A stretch of 64,000 bases of DNA, from NCBI RefSeq assembly GCF_900113655.1, contig NZ_FOQF01000013.1:1-64000 (forward strand), in the 5' to 3' direction. Positions within the stretch are counted from its first letter, which is position 1. Every line of letters starts with the position of its first letter. The DNA is from Pseudobutyrivibrio sp. OR37 (GTDB taxonomy: Bacteria; Bacillota; Clostridia; Lachnospirales; Lachnospiraceae). The notes beneath the pieces were generated by a model. The model was not told the origin of the DNA. It was given only the letters and a program-made list of their open reading frames with translations, and did not search any database. Shown here piece after piece: positions 7,635-15,208 of this stretch. The position numbers were made by a program, and so were the translations under genes.

Positions 7635-8267
7635 ATGGAAGATATTATTAGCAAGGTTGCAAACCTAAAAATCAACAATAACATCGTTTATATTATTATT
7701 TTCTTACTGGCTGTATACATCTGCTTCAATGGATATACAGTATATAAGTTTGCCCTTGGTGTATTGGGCTTTTGGGTTGGCTTTTCCAATGTTCACAAGC
7801 TTTTAGAATTCTTTAATGTGAATGTAAATGATAAGCAAATGCTTTTTCTACAGATACTCTTTGGTGCTGCACTTATGATGCTATCCTGGCTTCTTAGAAA
7901 GCTAGGCTTATTCGTGGTTGTATTTGACTTTGTTTATATTTATCTTGCCTCTATTGTGGTTGAATTTATCGCAAAAAAAATGGACATATCCCCTCAGATA
8001 TATCCATACTTTTCTGTGTTATTTGCCCTTGCACTAGCTCTTTTAGCAGCATTGATTGCTGTAAAACACGAATATTCAATTATAATAATCGTCATGGCCT
8101 GGGTAGGCGGTTTTGCTGCAGTCCATTATTTGCAACTGTTCCTCACTAACGGCCCATTCCATATTGGTCTACTTTCTATCTTCCCAGCCTGGGGCTGGTA
8201 CTTCCTGCAATGCTTCGTATCATTGTCGGGAATGATGACTCAGGGAGTAGGCCAGGAAGACGAATAA
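7635..8267 (+). CDS. Polytopic membrane protein of unknown function
   Basis: This 210-residue protein has about six hydrophobic segments (roughly 18-36, 39-57, 72-84, 87-110, 122-142, 148-166 and a final one near 180-197), mostly joined by short loops. The GYTVYKFALGVLGFWVGF segment recalls the DUF4203/TMEM198-type membrane proteins, but the match is weak. No catalytic motif is seen. There is no Shine-Dalgarno sequence before the ATG; a TATATT hexamer at 7624-7629 would place transcription start at about the ATG itself, so leaderless translation is possible. The gene is transcribed divergently from the CDP-polyol operon and converges on the hydrolase gene, with 5 bases between the two stops. 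Confidence 0.7.
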   Translation: MEDIISKVANLKINNNIVYIIIFLLAVYICFNGYTVYKFALGVLGFWVGFSNVHKLLEFFNVNVNDKQMLFLQILFGAALMMLSWLLRKLGLFVVVFDFVYIYLASIVVEFIAKKMDISPQIYPYFSVLFALALALLAALIAVKHEYSIIIIVMAWVGGFAAVHYLQLFLTNGPFHIGLLSIFPAWGWYFLQCFVSLSGMMTQGVGQEDE

Positions 8268-8272
8268 TCCTG

Positions 8273-9013
8273 TTATTCATTAATGAATTCTATTATTTCA
8301 CTAACAGTTTCGCTAGTCTGCTCCTGCACGCTGATGGAAGGCTTTCCATCTCCATCCTGCATTCCATAATCTCCAAAATACCCATGGCAACCACCATCTA
8401 TCACTACTTCCTCGAAATCTGATGGAAGATTTTTTTTGCACTCATTATACTTTTCCATGTTTAGGACTCCGTCCTCAGAACCTCTGATGGAAAGAGTATT
8501 TACTGCAGGCTCATCAGTCAAATCCTTTGTAGAATATGCTGCAAGCAATATCAATCCTTCGTATTCGCTTTGATGTCTGTCTGCGTATAGAGAAGCCATT
8601 GCTCCGCCAAGGCTGTGTCCACCAATGTACCACTTATCAATCTCAGGATATTTTGCCTGAATTCCTCTAGCTCCATTAGCATCAAGCATTGCCAGATAAT
8701 GTGGCATTTTAACCACCACGCCAAAGACTCCCTGCTCTGCAAGCTGCTCCATAAGTGGCGCATAAGCCTCTGTCTCTACCAATCCACCTGGATAAAAGAT
8801 AAATCCAGCAACTGGATTTTCAGGCTCAAACAAAATCGTATTATCAATATCTTCAACCTTTACTCCCTCAGCTGGTTCGCTGATATATTTCCACGCTTCA
8901 TCCGTTGCCAGATAGTAGTTATTCACATAACTAAAACATTTCCACACACAGGCAATCACTACAGCAAGGATTACCACACCTACTATTATTCTTCTTTTTT
9001 TCTTACTCTTCAT
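8273..9013 (-). CDS. Membrane-anchored alpha/beta hydrolase
   Basis: This 246-residue protein has a basic N-terminus and one transmembrane segment (residues 9-30). The rest is an alpha/beta hydrolase domain facing outward. GHSLGG places the nucleophile at Ser134; Asp181 (SEDGVL) and His210 (GGCHGYFG) complete a likely triad. The domain resembles the dienelactone-hydrolase-like or family 5 hydrolases with a short lid. Substrate is unknown; an ester or small-molecule substrate is possible. Its ATG overlaps the 3' end of larB by 11 bases and has AGGAAG just upstream, so the two are co-transcribed. No functional link to LarB is known to me. Confidence 0.8.
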   Translation of the reverse strand: MKSKKKRRIIVGVVILAVVIACVWKCFSYVNNYYLATDEAWKYISEPAEGVKVEDIDNTILFEPENPVAGFIFYPGGLVETEAYAPLMEQLAEQGVFGVVVKMPHYLAMLDANGARGIQAKYPEIDKWYIGGHSLGGAMASLYADRHQSEYEGLILLAAYSTKDLTDEPAVNTLSIRGSEDGVLNMEKYNECKKNLPSDFEEVVIDGGCHGYFGDYGMQDGDGKPSISVQEQTSETVSEIIEFINE

Positions 9014-9677
9014 TTCTACTTCCTACTGCCAATCTATTTATCTGCGTTGCAATATAACCTGCCCCGTAGCCATTATCAATATTTACCACGGAAATTCCAT
9101 TAGCACATGAATTAATCATGGTAAGAAGTGCCGAGATTCCGCCCATGTTTGCCCCATAGCCTACACTTGTAGGAACTGCGATAACAGGAACCTTTACAAG
9201 GCCTCCAACAACTGATGCCAATGCACCTTCCATTCCTGCAACTGCCACCACGCAATTAGCCTGATTCAATACATCCACATTTTCAAGCAGACGATGAATG
9301 CCGCTAACGCCCACATCAAATACTCTGTTAACCTTGCTGCCGAAATATTCAGCTGTCTGAGCCGCCTCTTCTGCAACAGGGATATCAGCTGTACCTGCTG
9401 TAACTACTGCGATTTCCCCTACAAGCTCTGGTAGTTTGGCATCTGGCGAAACAGCCTTCAGAATCCTGCTAACCTTATCATAGGTTGCCTCTGGGATAGC
9501 TACCTTCACTATCTCATACTGATGCTCCGTAGCTCTTGTCCCAAAAACCTGGCCATCTCTTTCATACATCTTTTTATATATGTCCTCCAAAAACTCATCG
9601 GGCTTTCTCTCACAGAAGATTACCTCTGGAAATCCTGTACGATTTTTTCTATCAAAATCCAAATTTGCAAAATCCAT
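9003..9677 (-). CDS. larB: LarB, pyridinium-3,5-biscarboxylic acid mononucleotide synthase
   Basis: This 224-residue protein matches LarB: an N-terminal arm (LDFDRKNRTGFPEVIFCERK) followed by a PurE-like domain with TAGTADIPVAEEA, VAVAGMEGALASVVGGL and PTSVGYGANMGG. LarB carboxylates and hydrolyses nicotinic acid adenine dinucleotide in the first step of nickel-pincer nucleotide synthesis, the cofactor of lactate racemase and relatives. The larC and larE partners and larA are not in this window. Its start has AGGAGGAGG five bases upstream, and a consensus extended -10 promoter lies just before it, overlapped by an inverted repeat. Co-transcribed with the hydrolase gene. pncB, which makes nicotinate mononucleotide for the same NAD branch, lies about 8 kb away, but that may be coincidence. 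Confidence 0.92.
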   Translation of the reverse strand: MDFANLDFDRKNRTGFPEVIFCERKPDEFLEDIYKKMYERDGQVFGTRATEHQYEIVKVAIPEATYDKVSRILKAVSPDAKLPELVGEIAVVTAGTADIPVAEEAAQTAEYFGSKVNRVFDVGVSGIHRLLENVDVLNQANCVVAVAGMEGALASVVGGLVKVPVIAVPTSVGYGANMGGISALLTMINSCANGISVVNIDNGYGAGYIATQINRLAVGSRNEE

Positions 9678-9701
9678 GTAAGCCTCCTCCTAGGTGAGAT
9701 T

Positions 9702-9729
9702 ATTATAGCATAAAACGGGAAGACGCACC
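9702..9729 (-). promoter_or_regulatory. larB promoter with extended -10
   Basis: On the minus strand TGCTATAAT ends at 9702, an extended -10 match with a perfect TATAAT hexamer (9702-9707). It lies about 25 bases before the larB start. The -35 region at about 9724-9729 is poor and is covered by one arm of the inverted repeat. Confidence 0.7.
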
Positions 9730-9759
9730 TATTTAAATGCGCTGCGCGCGAGGTGCGTC
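9722..9759. promoter_or_regulatory. Inverted repeat overlapping the larB -35 region
   Basis: GACGCACCT (9722-9730) and AGGTGCGTC (9751-9759) are perfect 9-bp arms around a 20-base GC-rich centre. The arm nearer larB covers the -35 region, which suggests an operator rather than a transcript structure, since it lies upstream of the likely start site. The binding protein is unknown. Confidence 0.55.
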
Positions 9760-9768
9760 GTGGATAAC

Positions 9769-9800
9769 AAAAAGAACCAGTAGAAATACTGGTCCTTTTT
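9769..9800. terminator. Terminator after the DUF1292 gene
   Basis: AAAAAGAACCAGTA and TACTGGTCCTTTTT form a 14-bp hairpin (with one mismatch) around GAAA. It has A and T tracts on both sides, so it could work on either strand; on the minus strand it ends the DUF1292 transcript. Confidence 0.85.
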
Positions 9801-9809
9801 ATTATCATG

Positions 9810-10070
9810 TCATATCATATCCATATACGCCTCGGCGACTCTATTATAGTCAATCTGATTGGTGATTTTCTCAACCTTGAAGTCATCCTCGCCAACCTTT
9901 ATTCGATAAATAAAACACCCTTCATCACTAACCGTGTCGCCTTCAACTAATGCTGCTGCAACGTATGCTTTATTTTCGAATTCAAATTGATCTACGACTG
10001 CCATTTCTACTTCGTCGCCATCTCTGGTGCTAACCACAAATGTAATATATTCTTTAAATTCATTGCCCAT
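9810..10070 (-). CDS. DUF1292 family protein
   Basis: The protein has 86 residues when started at the ATG at 10068-10070, which has AAAAGGAGG six bases upstream. The open frame runs 47 codons further up but through AT-rich promoter sequence. The protein fits DUF1292: a short beta-rich acidic protein of the form ITFVVSTRDGDEVEMAVVDQ, a middle strand FENKAYVAAAL, and an acidic end with EDDF and YNRVAEAYMDM. Family members are common in Firmicutes, often near housekeeping genes, and have no known function. A hairpin terminator follows directly. The gene appears to be its own transcription unit. Confidence 0.85.
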   Translation of the reverse strand: MGNEFKEYITFVVSTRDGDEVEMAVVDQFEFENKAYVAAALVEGDTVSDEGCFIYRIKVGEDDFKVEKITNQIDYNRVAEAYMDMI

Positions 10071-10223
10071 AGGGATCCTCCTTTTAGGATTCATAGCTCT
10101 CCCGTTATATGGAAATATATTACAACATAATTGTGTATATAGTAAGCATAATCTATGAAATATTAGTAAATAGCCTATTTCCGTGAGGTTAAATTCACAA
10201 CCAAACCACATTATAGGTCGATT

Positions 10224-11066
10224 TTAGCCCTTTACAGCACCACCTGTAACACCTTCAACATAGAACTTCTGCATGATGATGAATAGGATTGAAATAGGTA
10301 CCGCAATCATCAAACCACCGCAACAGAAGTATGCGAAATACTGGTTAACAAGTGCTCTTTGAAGTAAGTTGAAAAGTCCTAAAGCCATTGTCCAGTCAGC
10401 TGCATTCTTTGACTTAATCATAAGTCTTACCATTACGAAGTCCATCCAAGGATTAAGGAAGGAGTTGATGACTGTATAAACAATCATTGGCTTTGAAAGT
10501 GGCACAACAATCTTAGCAAATATTGTTGCCTCTGATGCACCCTCAAGCTTTGCTGCTTCGTGAAGTGAAGTAGGAATTGTATCAAAGAATCCCTTCAAAA
10601 TCAGGTAACCAAGACCTGATGCACCTGAATAAAGGATAATAAGTCCTACTACACTATCAGTAAGTCCAAGCATCTTCAAAATGAAATACATAGCAATCAT
10701 TGAAAGTACGCCTGGGAACATTCCAAGGATGAGTGAAAAGCTCATAAGCTTCTTTCTACCCTTAAATTCAATAAATGAAAATGCGTAAGCTGTCATGATT
10801 ACAAATATTGATGAAACAAGACAGCTAAAGACACCTATAATCATTGAATTCTTAAACCATGCAGGGAAATTTGCTGCTGCATCTGGCTCAAAGAAAAGCT
10901 GATGATAATTTGCAAGTGTCCAATGTGATGGGAAAAAGTGATTTGTATTAATACCTTTTTCCACACCAAATGTTGTTACTACCAACCAAAATACTGGTAT
11001 CAACCAAATAAATGCAAGTACTGCAAGAACAATATGTCTTCCGACTATTTTCCATGTTTTTTTCAT
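10224..11066 (-). CDS. Sugar ABC importer permease, MalG type
   Basis: This 280-residue protein has six membrane segments and the permease coupling motif EAAKLEGASEATIFAKIVVPLSKP near residues 175-200, the usual site of contact with the ATPase. It belongs to the MalG branch of carbohydrate importers, which work in the cytoplasmic membrane. Its start overlaps the malF stop in the arrangement TAATG. With malF and the upstream binding protein it forms a three-gene importer. No ATPase gene is present, which is common in Firmicutes, where a shared MsmK-type ATPase serves several importers. The sugar is not certain; the relation to MalFG suggests malto-oligosaccharides. Confidence 0.9.
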   Translation of the reverse strand: MKKTWKIVGRHIVLAVLAFIWLIPVFWLVVTTFGVEKGINTNHFFPSHWTLANYHQLFFEPDAAANFPAWFKNSMIIGVFSCLVSSIFVIMTAYAFSFIEFKGRKKLMSFSLILGMFPGVLSMIAMYFILKMLGLTDSVVGLIILYSGASGLGYLILKGFFDTIPTSLHEAAKLEGASEATIFAKIVVPLSKPMIVYTVINSFLNPWMDFVMVRLMIKSKNAADWTMALGLFNLLQRALVNQYFAYFCCGGLMIAVPISILFIIMQKFYVEGVTGGAVKG

Positions 11067-12478
11067 TATCTGTATACCCCCTCTTTATCTCCACCTATCA
11101 TTCTTGAGAAAGTAAGAAGTGAAAGGGCTGCACAAACTACGAATGTTACAATACCAATTACTGATGCCATCTTGAAGTTACTGTACTCATTTGTAAGTCT
11201 GAATAACCAGGTGATAAGCAAGTCAACCTCGTTGGCATGTGAATTAGCCATAGCCATATTTGTTGTCTGGTAATTGTATGTAAGTAAATAAATAACATTA
11301 AAGTTATTAATATTACCGATAACTGACTGAATAAGTGATGGGCCAGTAATAAACATTACATAAGGCATTGTTATCTTCCAGAAAATCTGGAACTTGTTTG
11401 CACCATCAATCTTTGCAGATTCAATCTGGTCTGATGGAATATTCATAAGAATACCTGTAGCAACAAGCATCTGGTAAGGAATACCTACCCAAATATTTAC
11501 AAGAATAATTGTTATGTGTGCCCAGCCTGGACGTGATAAAAATGGGATAAATGAATCTCCCGCATTAAGCAATCCAATATTCTTGAAGAAATCAAGGATT
11601 CCTACATTTGAACAAAACGTATTTACGATACCATTATCACCAAACATCTTACTGATAAGAAGAAGTGTAACGAACTGTGGAATACCGATTGTGATTACAA
11701 AAAGTGTTCTCCACATTCCCTTGAATTTAGTGTCCTCATGGTTGATAAACTGAGCAAGAAGGATACCTCCAAGGAATGTTGTAGCTGTTGCTAAAACTGC
11801 CCAAATTAAAGTCCAAATTAATACTCTTACAAATGCATAACCAAATGTGATTGTCTGGCTTGTTGTAAATAGATTTACGAAGTTTTTAATACCAACCCAT
11901 GTAAACAGATATGTAGGTGGCTGATGATTCTCATCATAATTCGTAAATGCGATACATACCATAAATAAAATAGGTATGATGTTAATAAGAATTACACCTA
12001 AACTTGGAAGTGTAAGGAGTGTGATGTGAAATCTTTCATTTTTGAATGAAGTAATATCATCCATAAATGTATTTAGCTTTTCACCATTCTCCTGCATCTT
12101 CTGGATACGATAAGTTGCCTTAATGTTTCCAATATATAATGCGATAAATGCAATGATTACAAGGATTCCAATGATTCCATAAAGAAGAATCAAGAGTGAG
12201 TTATCGTAATCATTTACAGTTTTTTTCATAGTTACAATATCAAAAATTTCTTCTCTCTGAACTGTTCCAAGAGTATTGAGTTTTGACATATATGGTGCGA
12301 ATACACCGAAAATCGATGCCAACACTCCAACCTGAAGTAATGTCATCAATATACCGCGCATAATTTGCTTTCTTCCAAAGTAACCTGCGCCCATTATGAT
12401 TAATGAAAGCTTCACCCAAATATCGCCGTGAGCTATTGCTAGACCAAAGTCTTTAAAGTAGTTGCCTATTTTCTTCAT
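11066..12478 (-). CDS. Sugar ABC importer permease, MalF type
   Basis: The protein has 470 residues when started at the ATG at 12476-12478, preceded by GAGG. An open frame upstream runs into the palindromic repeat element and is not coding. The protein is longer than ordinary sugar permeases because it carries, as MalF does, extra N-terminal membrane segments (about 45-65 and 93-115) before the core permease. The core holds the ESAKIDGANKFQIFWKITMPYV coupling motif. The neighbouring MalG-type permease is its partner. The 162-base gap to the binding-protein gene holds a palindromic element that should lower expression of the permeases relative to the binding protein. Confidence 0.9.
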   Translation of the reverse strand: MKKIGNYFKDFGLAIAHGDIWVKLSLIIMGAGYFGRKQIMRGILMTLLQVGVLASIFGVFAPYMSKLNTLGTVQREEIFDIVTMKKTVNDYDNSLLILLYGIIGILVIIAFIALYIGNIKATYRIQKMQENGEKLNTFMDDITSFKNERFHITLLTLPSLGVILINIIPILFMVCIAFTNYDENHQPPTYLFTWVGIKNFVNLFTTSQTITFGYAFVRVLIWTLIWAVLATATTFLGGILLAQFINHEDTKFKGMWRTLFVITIGIPQFVTLLLISKMFGDNGIVNTFCSNVGILDFFKNIGLLNAGDSFIPFLSRPGWAHITIILVNIWVGIPYQMLVATGILMNIPSDQIESAKIDGANKFQIFWKITMPYVMFITGPSLIQSVIGNINNFNVIYLLTYNYQTTNMAMANSHANEVDLLITWLFRLTNEYSNFKMASVIGIVTFVVCAALSLLTFSRMIGGDKEGVYR

Positions 12479-12492
12479 ATTTGTCCTCTTAT

Positions 12493-12636
12493 AAAAAGGC
12501 TTCCCCCTCTGGGGGAAGCTGTCACGCAGTGACTGATGAGGGTAAATGTATGTAAAGACGCTAAGCATCTTATATTTTTTACACACACCCTCATCCGTCA
12601 GCTCCGCTGCCACCTTCCCCCAGCGGGGGAAGGCTT
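12493..12636. repeat. Palindromic repeat element between malE and malF
   Basis: The element opens with GGCTTCCCCCTCTGGGGGAAGC and closes with CTTCCCCCAGCGGGGGAAGG, each a strong hairpin. Inside are GTCACGCAGTGAC, then GATGAGGG near the left and CCCTCATC near the right, so the whole folds into a long compound palindrome of about 144 bp with an AT-rich centre. A related element lies at 49680-49779. No coding capacity is seen. It fits a non-autonomous MITE/REP-like family. It sits 4 bases after the malE stop and could block RNA decay or cause partial termination. Confidence 0.85.
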
Positions 12637-12640
12637 GTTA

Positions 12641-13924
12641 TTATTCAACAGGCTGTGTAATACCTGCTACTGCATCATCAAGTACCTGCTGGCTTACCTT
12701 GCCCTCAAGAATGTTCTTTCCAAGTGACTCTGCTGGTGTCCAATAGTTACCACCAACTCTCTGAAGCTGTGCGAACTCAGACTGTGCTGCAAGAGCATCA
12801 AGTGCTGGAGAAGAAGCCTTAGCAAGTGCCTCTGTGTTTGAAGGGCCCTCACCTGTTGCTTCGTAAACAGCTTCCTGAGATGTTGCATTTGTAAGGTACT
12901 CAGCAAGAAGCATTGACCAACCTGTGTTCTCTGCATATGCGTTAACACCTACGAACTTGTATCCTGAGTAAGAAGCCATCTGCTTAGCTTCGCCATTTAC
13001 TTCGAATGTAGGAAGCTTTGTAGCTGCATAGCCATCACCATAAGCCTCTGAGAATGCGTTTACGTTCCATGTACCAGAAACATAAGCTACAACCTTGCCA
13101 TCATTAAGGTTTGCAAGAAGATCATCGTTTCCGTAGCTCTTGTATGCCTTAGAAGAAGCAATCTTCTGAATTGCCTCTGCTGCTGCAAGACCTGTCTCAT
13201 TGTTCCAATCACAGTTGTTTGACTGATCTTCGTTCTCTGTAAGGTTGCAACCAGCACCCTTGAAGAATCCGTATAAGTACCAGCCGTTTGCTGTCTCACA
13301 ACCAACTTCCTTACCAAGCTCCTCAGCCTTTGCTGTAAGTGCTTCCCAAGAAGCTACATCTTCGTCTGAAAGCTGATTCTTATCATAGTATAAGAAATAT
13401 CCGTTTGAAGCTGTGAATGGATAGCCATACTGCTTACCATTGTACTGTCCAGCCTCAACTGTAGCTGCTGTATCTGTATCGTTCATGTCGTATGTGTACT
13501 GAGCTGCTACTTCGTTAAGAGCGCCTGCCTTAACAAGTGCCTCAAGCTGATCATCTGGGAATATAAATACATCAGCTGCTGCCTCAACATCCTCAAGAAC
13601 ACGATCCTTCATATCAGCTTCTGAAACAGCACCAAGTGTGATATTGAAATCAACGTCTGGATACTGTGCTGCGAAATCATCGCAAAGCTTCTTCATAACT
13701 GTCTGATACTCTTCTGTCTCTGAGCACCATAAATCAATGTTTACTGTACCTTCTGTTGATGCAATGAGGTTTGCGATAGCGTCATCTGATGAAGCCCCCT
13801 CTGTTGCCTCTGTGCTTTCTGTAGCTGCACTGTCTGTTGTCTCTTCTGCTGCAGAACCGCATCCAACGAATGCTGAAGCAACCATTGTAGAAACAAGAAG
13901 TGCTGAAACAATCTTTTTCTTCAT
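12641..13924 (-). CDS. Sugar-binding lipoprotein, MalE type
   Basis: This 427-residue protein has a lipoprotein signal, with a hydrophobic stretch and VGC at residues 20-22 (lipid-modified Cys22). A Thr/Ser/Glu-rich linker follows, then an extracellular solute-binding fold: INIDLWCSETEEYQTVMKKL-like start, FIFPDDQLEALVKAGAL, and GYKFVGVNAYAENTGWSMLLAEYL, as in MalE-family binding proteins. It delivers sugars, probably maltodextrins, to the MalF/MalG pair. The start has GGAGGAG six bases upstream. Transcription probably begins at the TTGACG/TAGGAT promoter at 14011-14039, with a LacI-type operator just after the start site. The protein is first in the operon and, given the element after it, likely the most abundant. 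Confidence 0.93.
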   Translation of the reverse strand: MKKKIVSALLVSTMVASAFVGCGSAAEETTDSAATESTEATEGASSDDAIANLIASTEGTVNIDLWCSETEEYQTVMKKLCDDFAAQYPDVDFNITLGAVSEADMKDRVLEDVEAAADVFIFPDDQLEALVKAGALNEVAAQYTYDMNDTDTAATVEAGQYNGKQYGYPFTASNGYFLYYDKNQLSDEDVASWEALTAKAEELGKEVGCETANGWYLYGFFKGAGCNLTENEDQSNNCDWNNETGLAAAEAIQKIASSKAYKSYGNDDLLANLNDGKVVAYVSGTWNVNAFSEAYGDGYAATKLPTFEVNGEAKQMASYSGYKFVGVNAYAENTGWSMLLAEYLTNATSQEAVYEATGEGPSNTEALAKASSPALDALAAQSEFAQLQRVGGNYWTPAESLGKNILEGKVSQQVLDDAVAGITQPVE

Positions 13925-13986
13925 TTTTACTCCTCCATTTTTTCATAAAAATCTTTTATTTATACTCCCAGGTTGCGCCGTTCTGT

Positions 13987-13998
13987 GCAACCGGTTGT
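13987..13998. promoter_or_regulatory. LacI-type operator in the malE leader
   Basis: GCAACCGGTTGT contains a perfect 10-bp palindrome, CAACCGGTTG. It lies about 15-25 bases downstream of the likely malE start site. A near match, GCAATCGGTTGC, lies in the lacI-type gene's own promoter, which links both sites to that regulator. A half site, GGTTGCGC, lies at about 13972. Confidence 0.75.
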
Positions 13999-14010
13999 TC
14001 TACATAAATA

Positions 14011-14039
14011 ATCCTATCTCTATAATCGTTTTTCGTCAA
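14011..14039 (-). promoter_or_regulatory. malE operon promoter
   Basis: On the minus strand TTGACG (14034-14039) is followed after exactly 17 bases by TAGGAT (14011-14016). The -35 is near consensus and the -10 is moderate. The operator lies directly downstream, so repression by blocking is likely. Confidence 0.75.
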
Positions 14040-14084
14040 CATAGCAAATTGTACAAGTATTATCTTATAATTTTGTTAATTTTA

Positions 14085-15074
14085 CTAAACAGTACTGTCT
14101 CTCATCTGGATATTGTAGTCTGTAAGTATCTCATTTGTGACACTTTCTCCATCCAAGTTGCGCATTAAAATCTCGATACATTGTGCCCCAAGCTTCTTTG
14201 CATCAAAATATAAGCTAGTGATTGATGGCTTTGATGTAGATAGCAAGTTTGAATCATAAAAAGAGCAAAGCTTAATATCCTCAGGCACTGAAATTCCATC
14301 GTTATGCAGGCAATTAAGCACCGAATTACAAAGCATATCATCCATGCAAACAATACACTCTGCCCCTTCCGAAATAGATTCCTTCAGCACAGAATCCATC
14401 CTTGCACTCTTATGCATATTTAAGAAAATCAAGGATTCATCAGCCTTTAAACCCTTGTTTAAAAATCCTTTTCTATAGCCTGCCAAACGACTGTGAGTAA
14501 CATTAATATTCTCACCACCGCCAATTAATGCCATCCTTGTAATGCCTGTATCTATCAGGTTTTCTATCATTTTTGTGGCTGCGCCCTCGTTATCGTGATC
14601 AACATAAGGAACGTCCTCATCCATAGGATTTCCCACCACAATATAAGGTATATCTGACTCCTTTAAGAAGTTGATTACCTTAGAATCTCTTTCGCATCTA
14701 CTAACTACAACTGCATCGATTTTTTTATTAGAAACAGCATGTCTTAAGGCAGCAATACCATCATTATCAGCCAAAATGATAAGCACATCGTACTCGTATT
14801 CCATAGCCCTATCACATACACCTGTCATAAGTGTCTGGAAATATGGCATTTCCCCTAAAGCAGAATCCTGCGGTACTACAAGCCCCACGTTAAAAGTACG
14901 ATTTGCCGCTAAAGATCTGGCTACTGCACTTGGTCTATAGTTGATTTCCTTTATATATTCATTTACCTTTTTTCTAGTCTCCTCGGAAATTCGGCCTTTT
15001 CCCGAAATCGCACGGCTAACTGTTGTTTTACTTAACCCCAGTTCCTTTGCAATTGAATCTAATGTATGACCCAT
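14085..15074 (-). CDS. LacI family transcriptional regulator of the sugar importer
   Basis: The protein has 329 residues when started at the second ATG (15072-15074), since the first ATG lies directly on the AAGGGG Shine-Dalgarno sequence. Residues 1-60 hold the LacI helix-turn-helix, TLDSIAKELGLSKTTVSRAISGKGRIS, and the hinge helix YRPSAVARSLA. The rest is a periplasmic-binding-protein-like effector domain (FNVGLVVPQDS, then a second lobe). It should repress the adjacent malE-malF-malG operon until a sugar binds. Matching operators at 13987-13998 and 15128-15139 support this and autoregulation. It is convergent with nothing; the operon it controls lies directly downstream on the same strand. 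Confidence 0.92.
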   Translation of the reverse strand: MGHTLDSIAKELGLSKTTVSRAISGKGRISEETRKKVNEYIKEINYRPSAVARSLAANRTFNVGLVVPQDSALGEMPYFQTLMTGVCDRAMEYEYDVLIILADNDGIAALRHAVSNKKIDAVVVSRCERDSKVINFLKESDIPYIVVGNPMDEDVPYVDHDNEGAATKMIENLIDTGITRMALIGGGENINVTHSRLAGYRKGFLNKGLKADESLIFLNMHKSARMDSVLKESISEGAECIVCMDDMLCNSVLNCLHNDGISVPEDIKLCSFYDSNLLSTSKPSITSLYFDAKKLGAQCIEILMRNLDGESVTNEILTDYNIQMRDSTV

Positions 15075-15099
15075 AATCATCCCCTTTTCTTTCTAATTT

Positions 15100-15139
15100 C
15101 TAACGTTAGCACAATATTCTCTTGATTGCAATCGGTTGC
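15100..15139. promoter_or_regulatory. lacI-type gene promoter with two palindromes
   Basis: GCAATCGGTTGC (15128-15139) resembles the operator at the malE promoter and covers a possible -35 (TTGCAA on the minus strand). CTAACGTTAG (15100-15109), a perfect palindrome, covers the -10 region 17 bases downstream (TAACGT). This fits autorepression. Confidence 0.6.
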
Positions 15140-15161
15140 GCACTTTTCGTAAAAATCAAAC

Positions 15162-15190
15162 AAAAAAAGTCTCCACATCTTGTGAAGACT
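15162..15190 (-). terminator. Terminator of the dCache-HAMP protein gene
   Basis: On the minus strand AGTCTTCAC pairs with GTGGAGACT (one G-U pair) around five bases, followed by a run of seven T. It lies 19 bases after the stop at 15209. Confidence 0.85.
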
Positions 15191-15208
15191 TTCTATGCTT
15201 AACATATT

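Noticed and set aside
12479-12613. Longer MalF-type protein starting inside the repeat element
   Set aside because: The upstream codons are the palindromic element itself; the ATG at 12478 has its own ribosome site.
12493-12636. Insertion sequence
   Set aside because: No transposase frame fits within 144 bp; it is at most a non-autonomous element.
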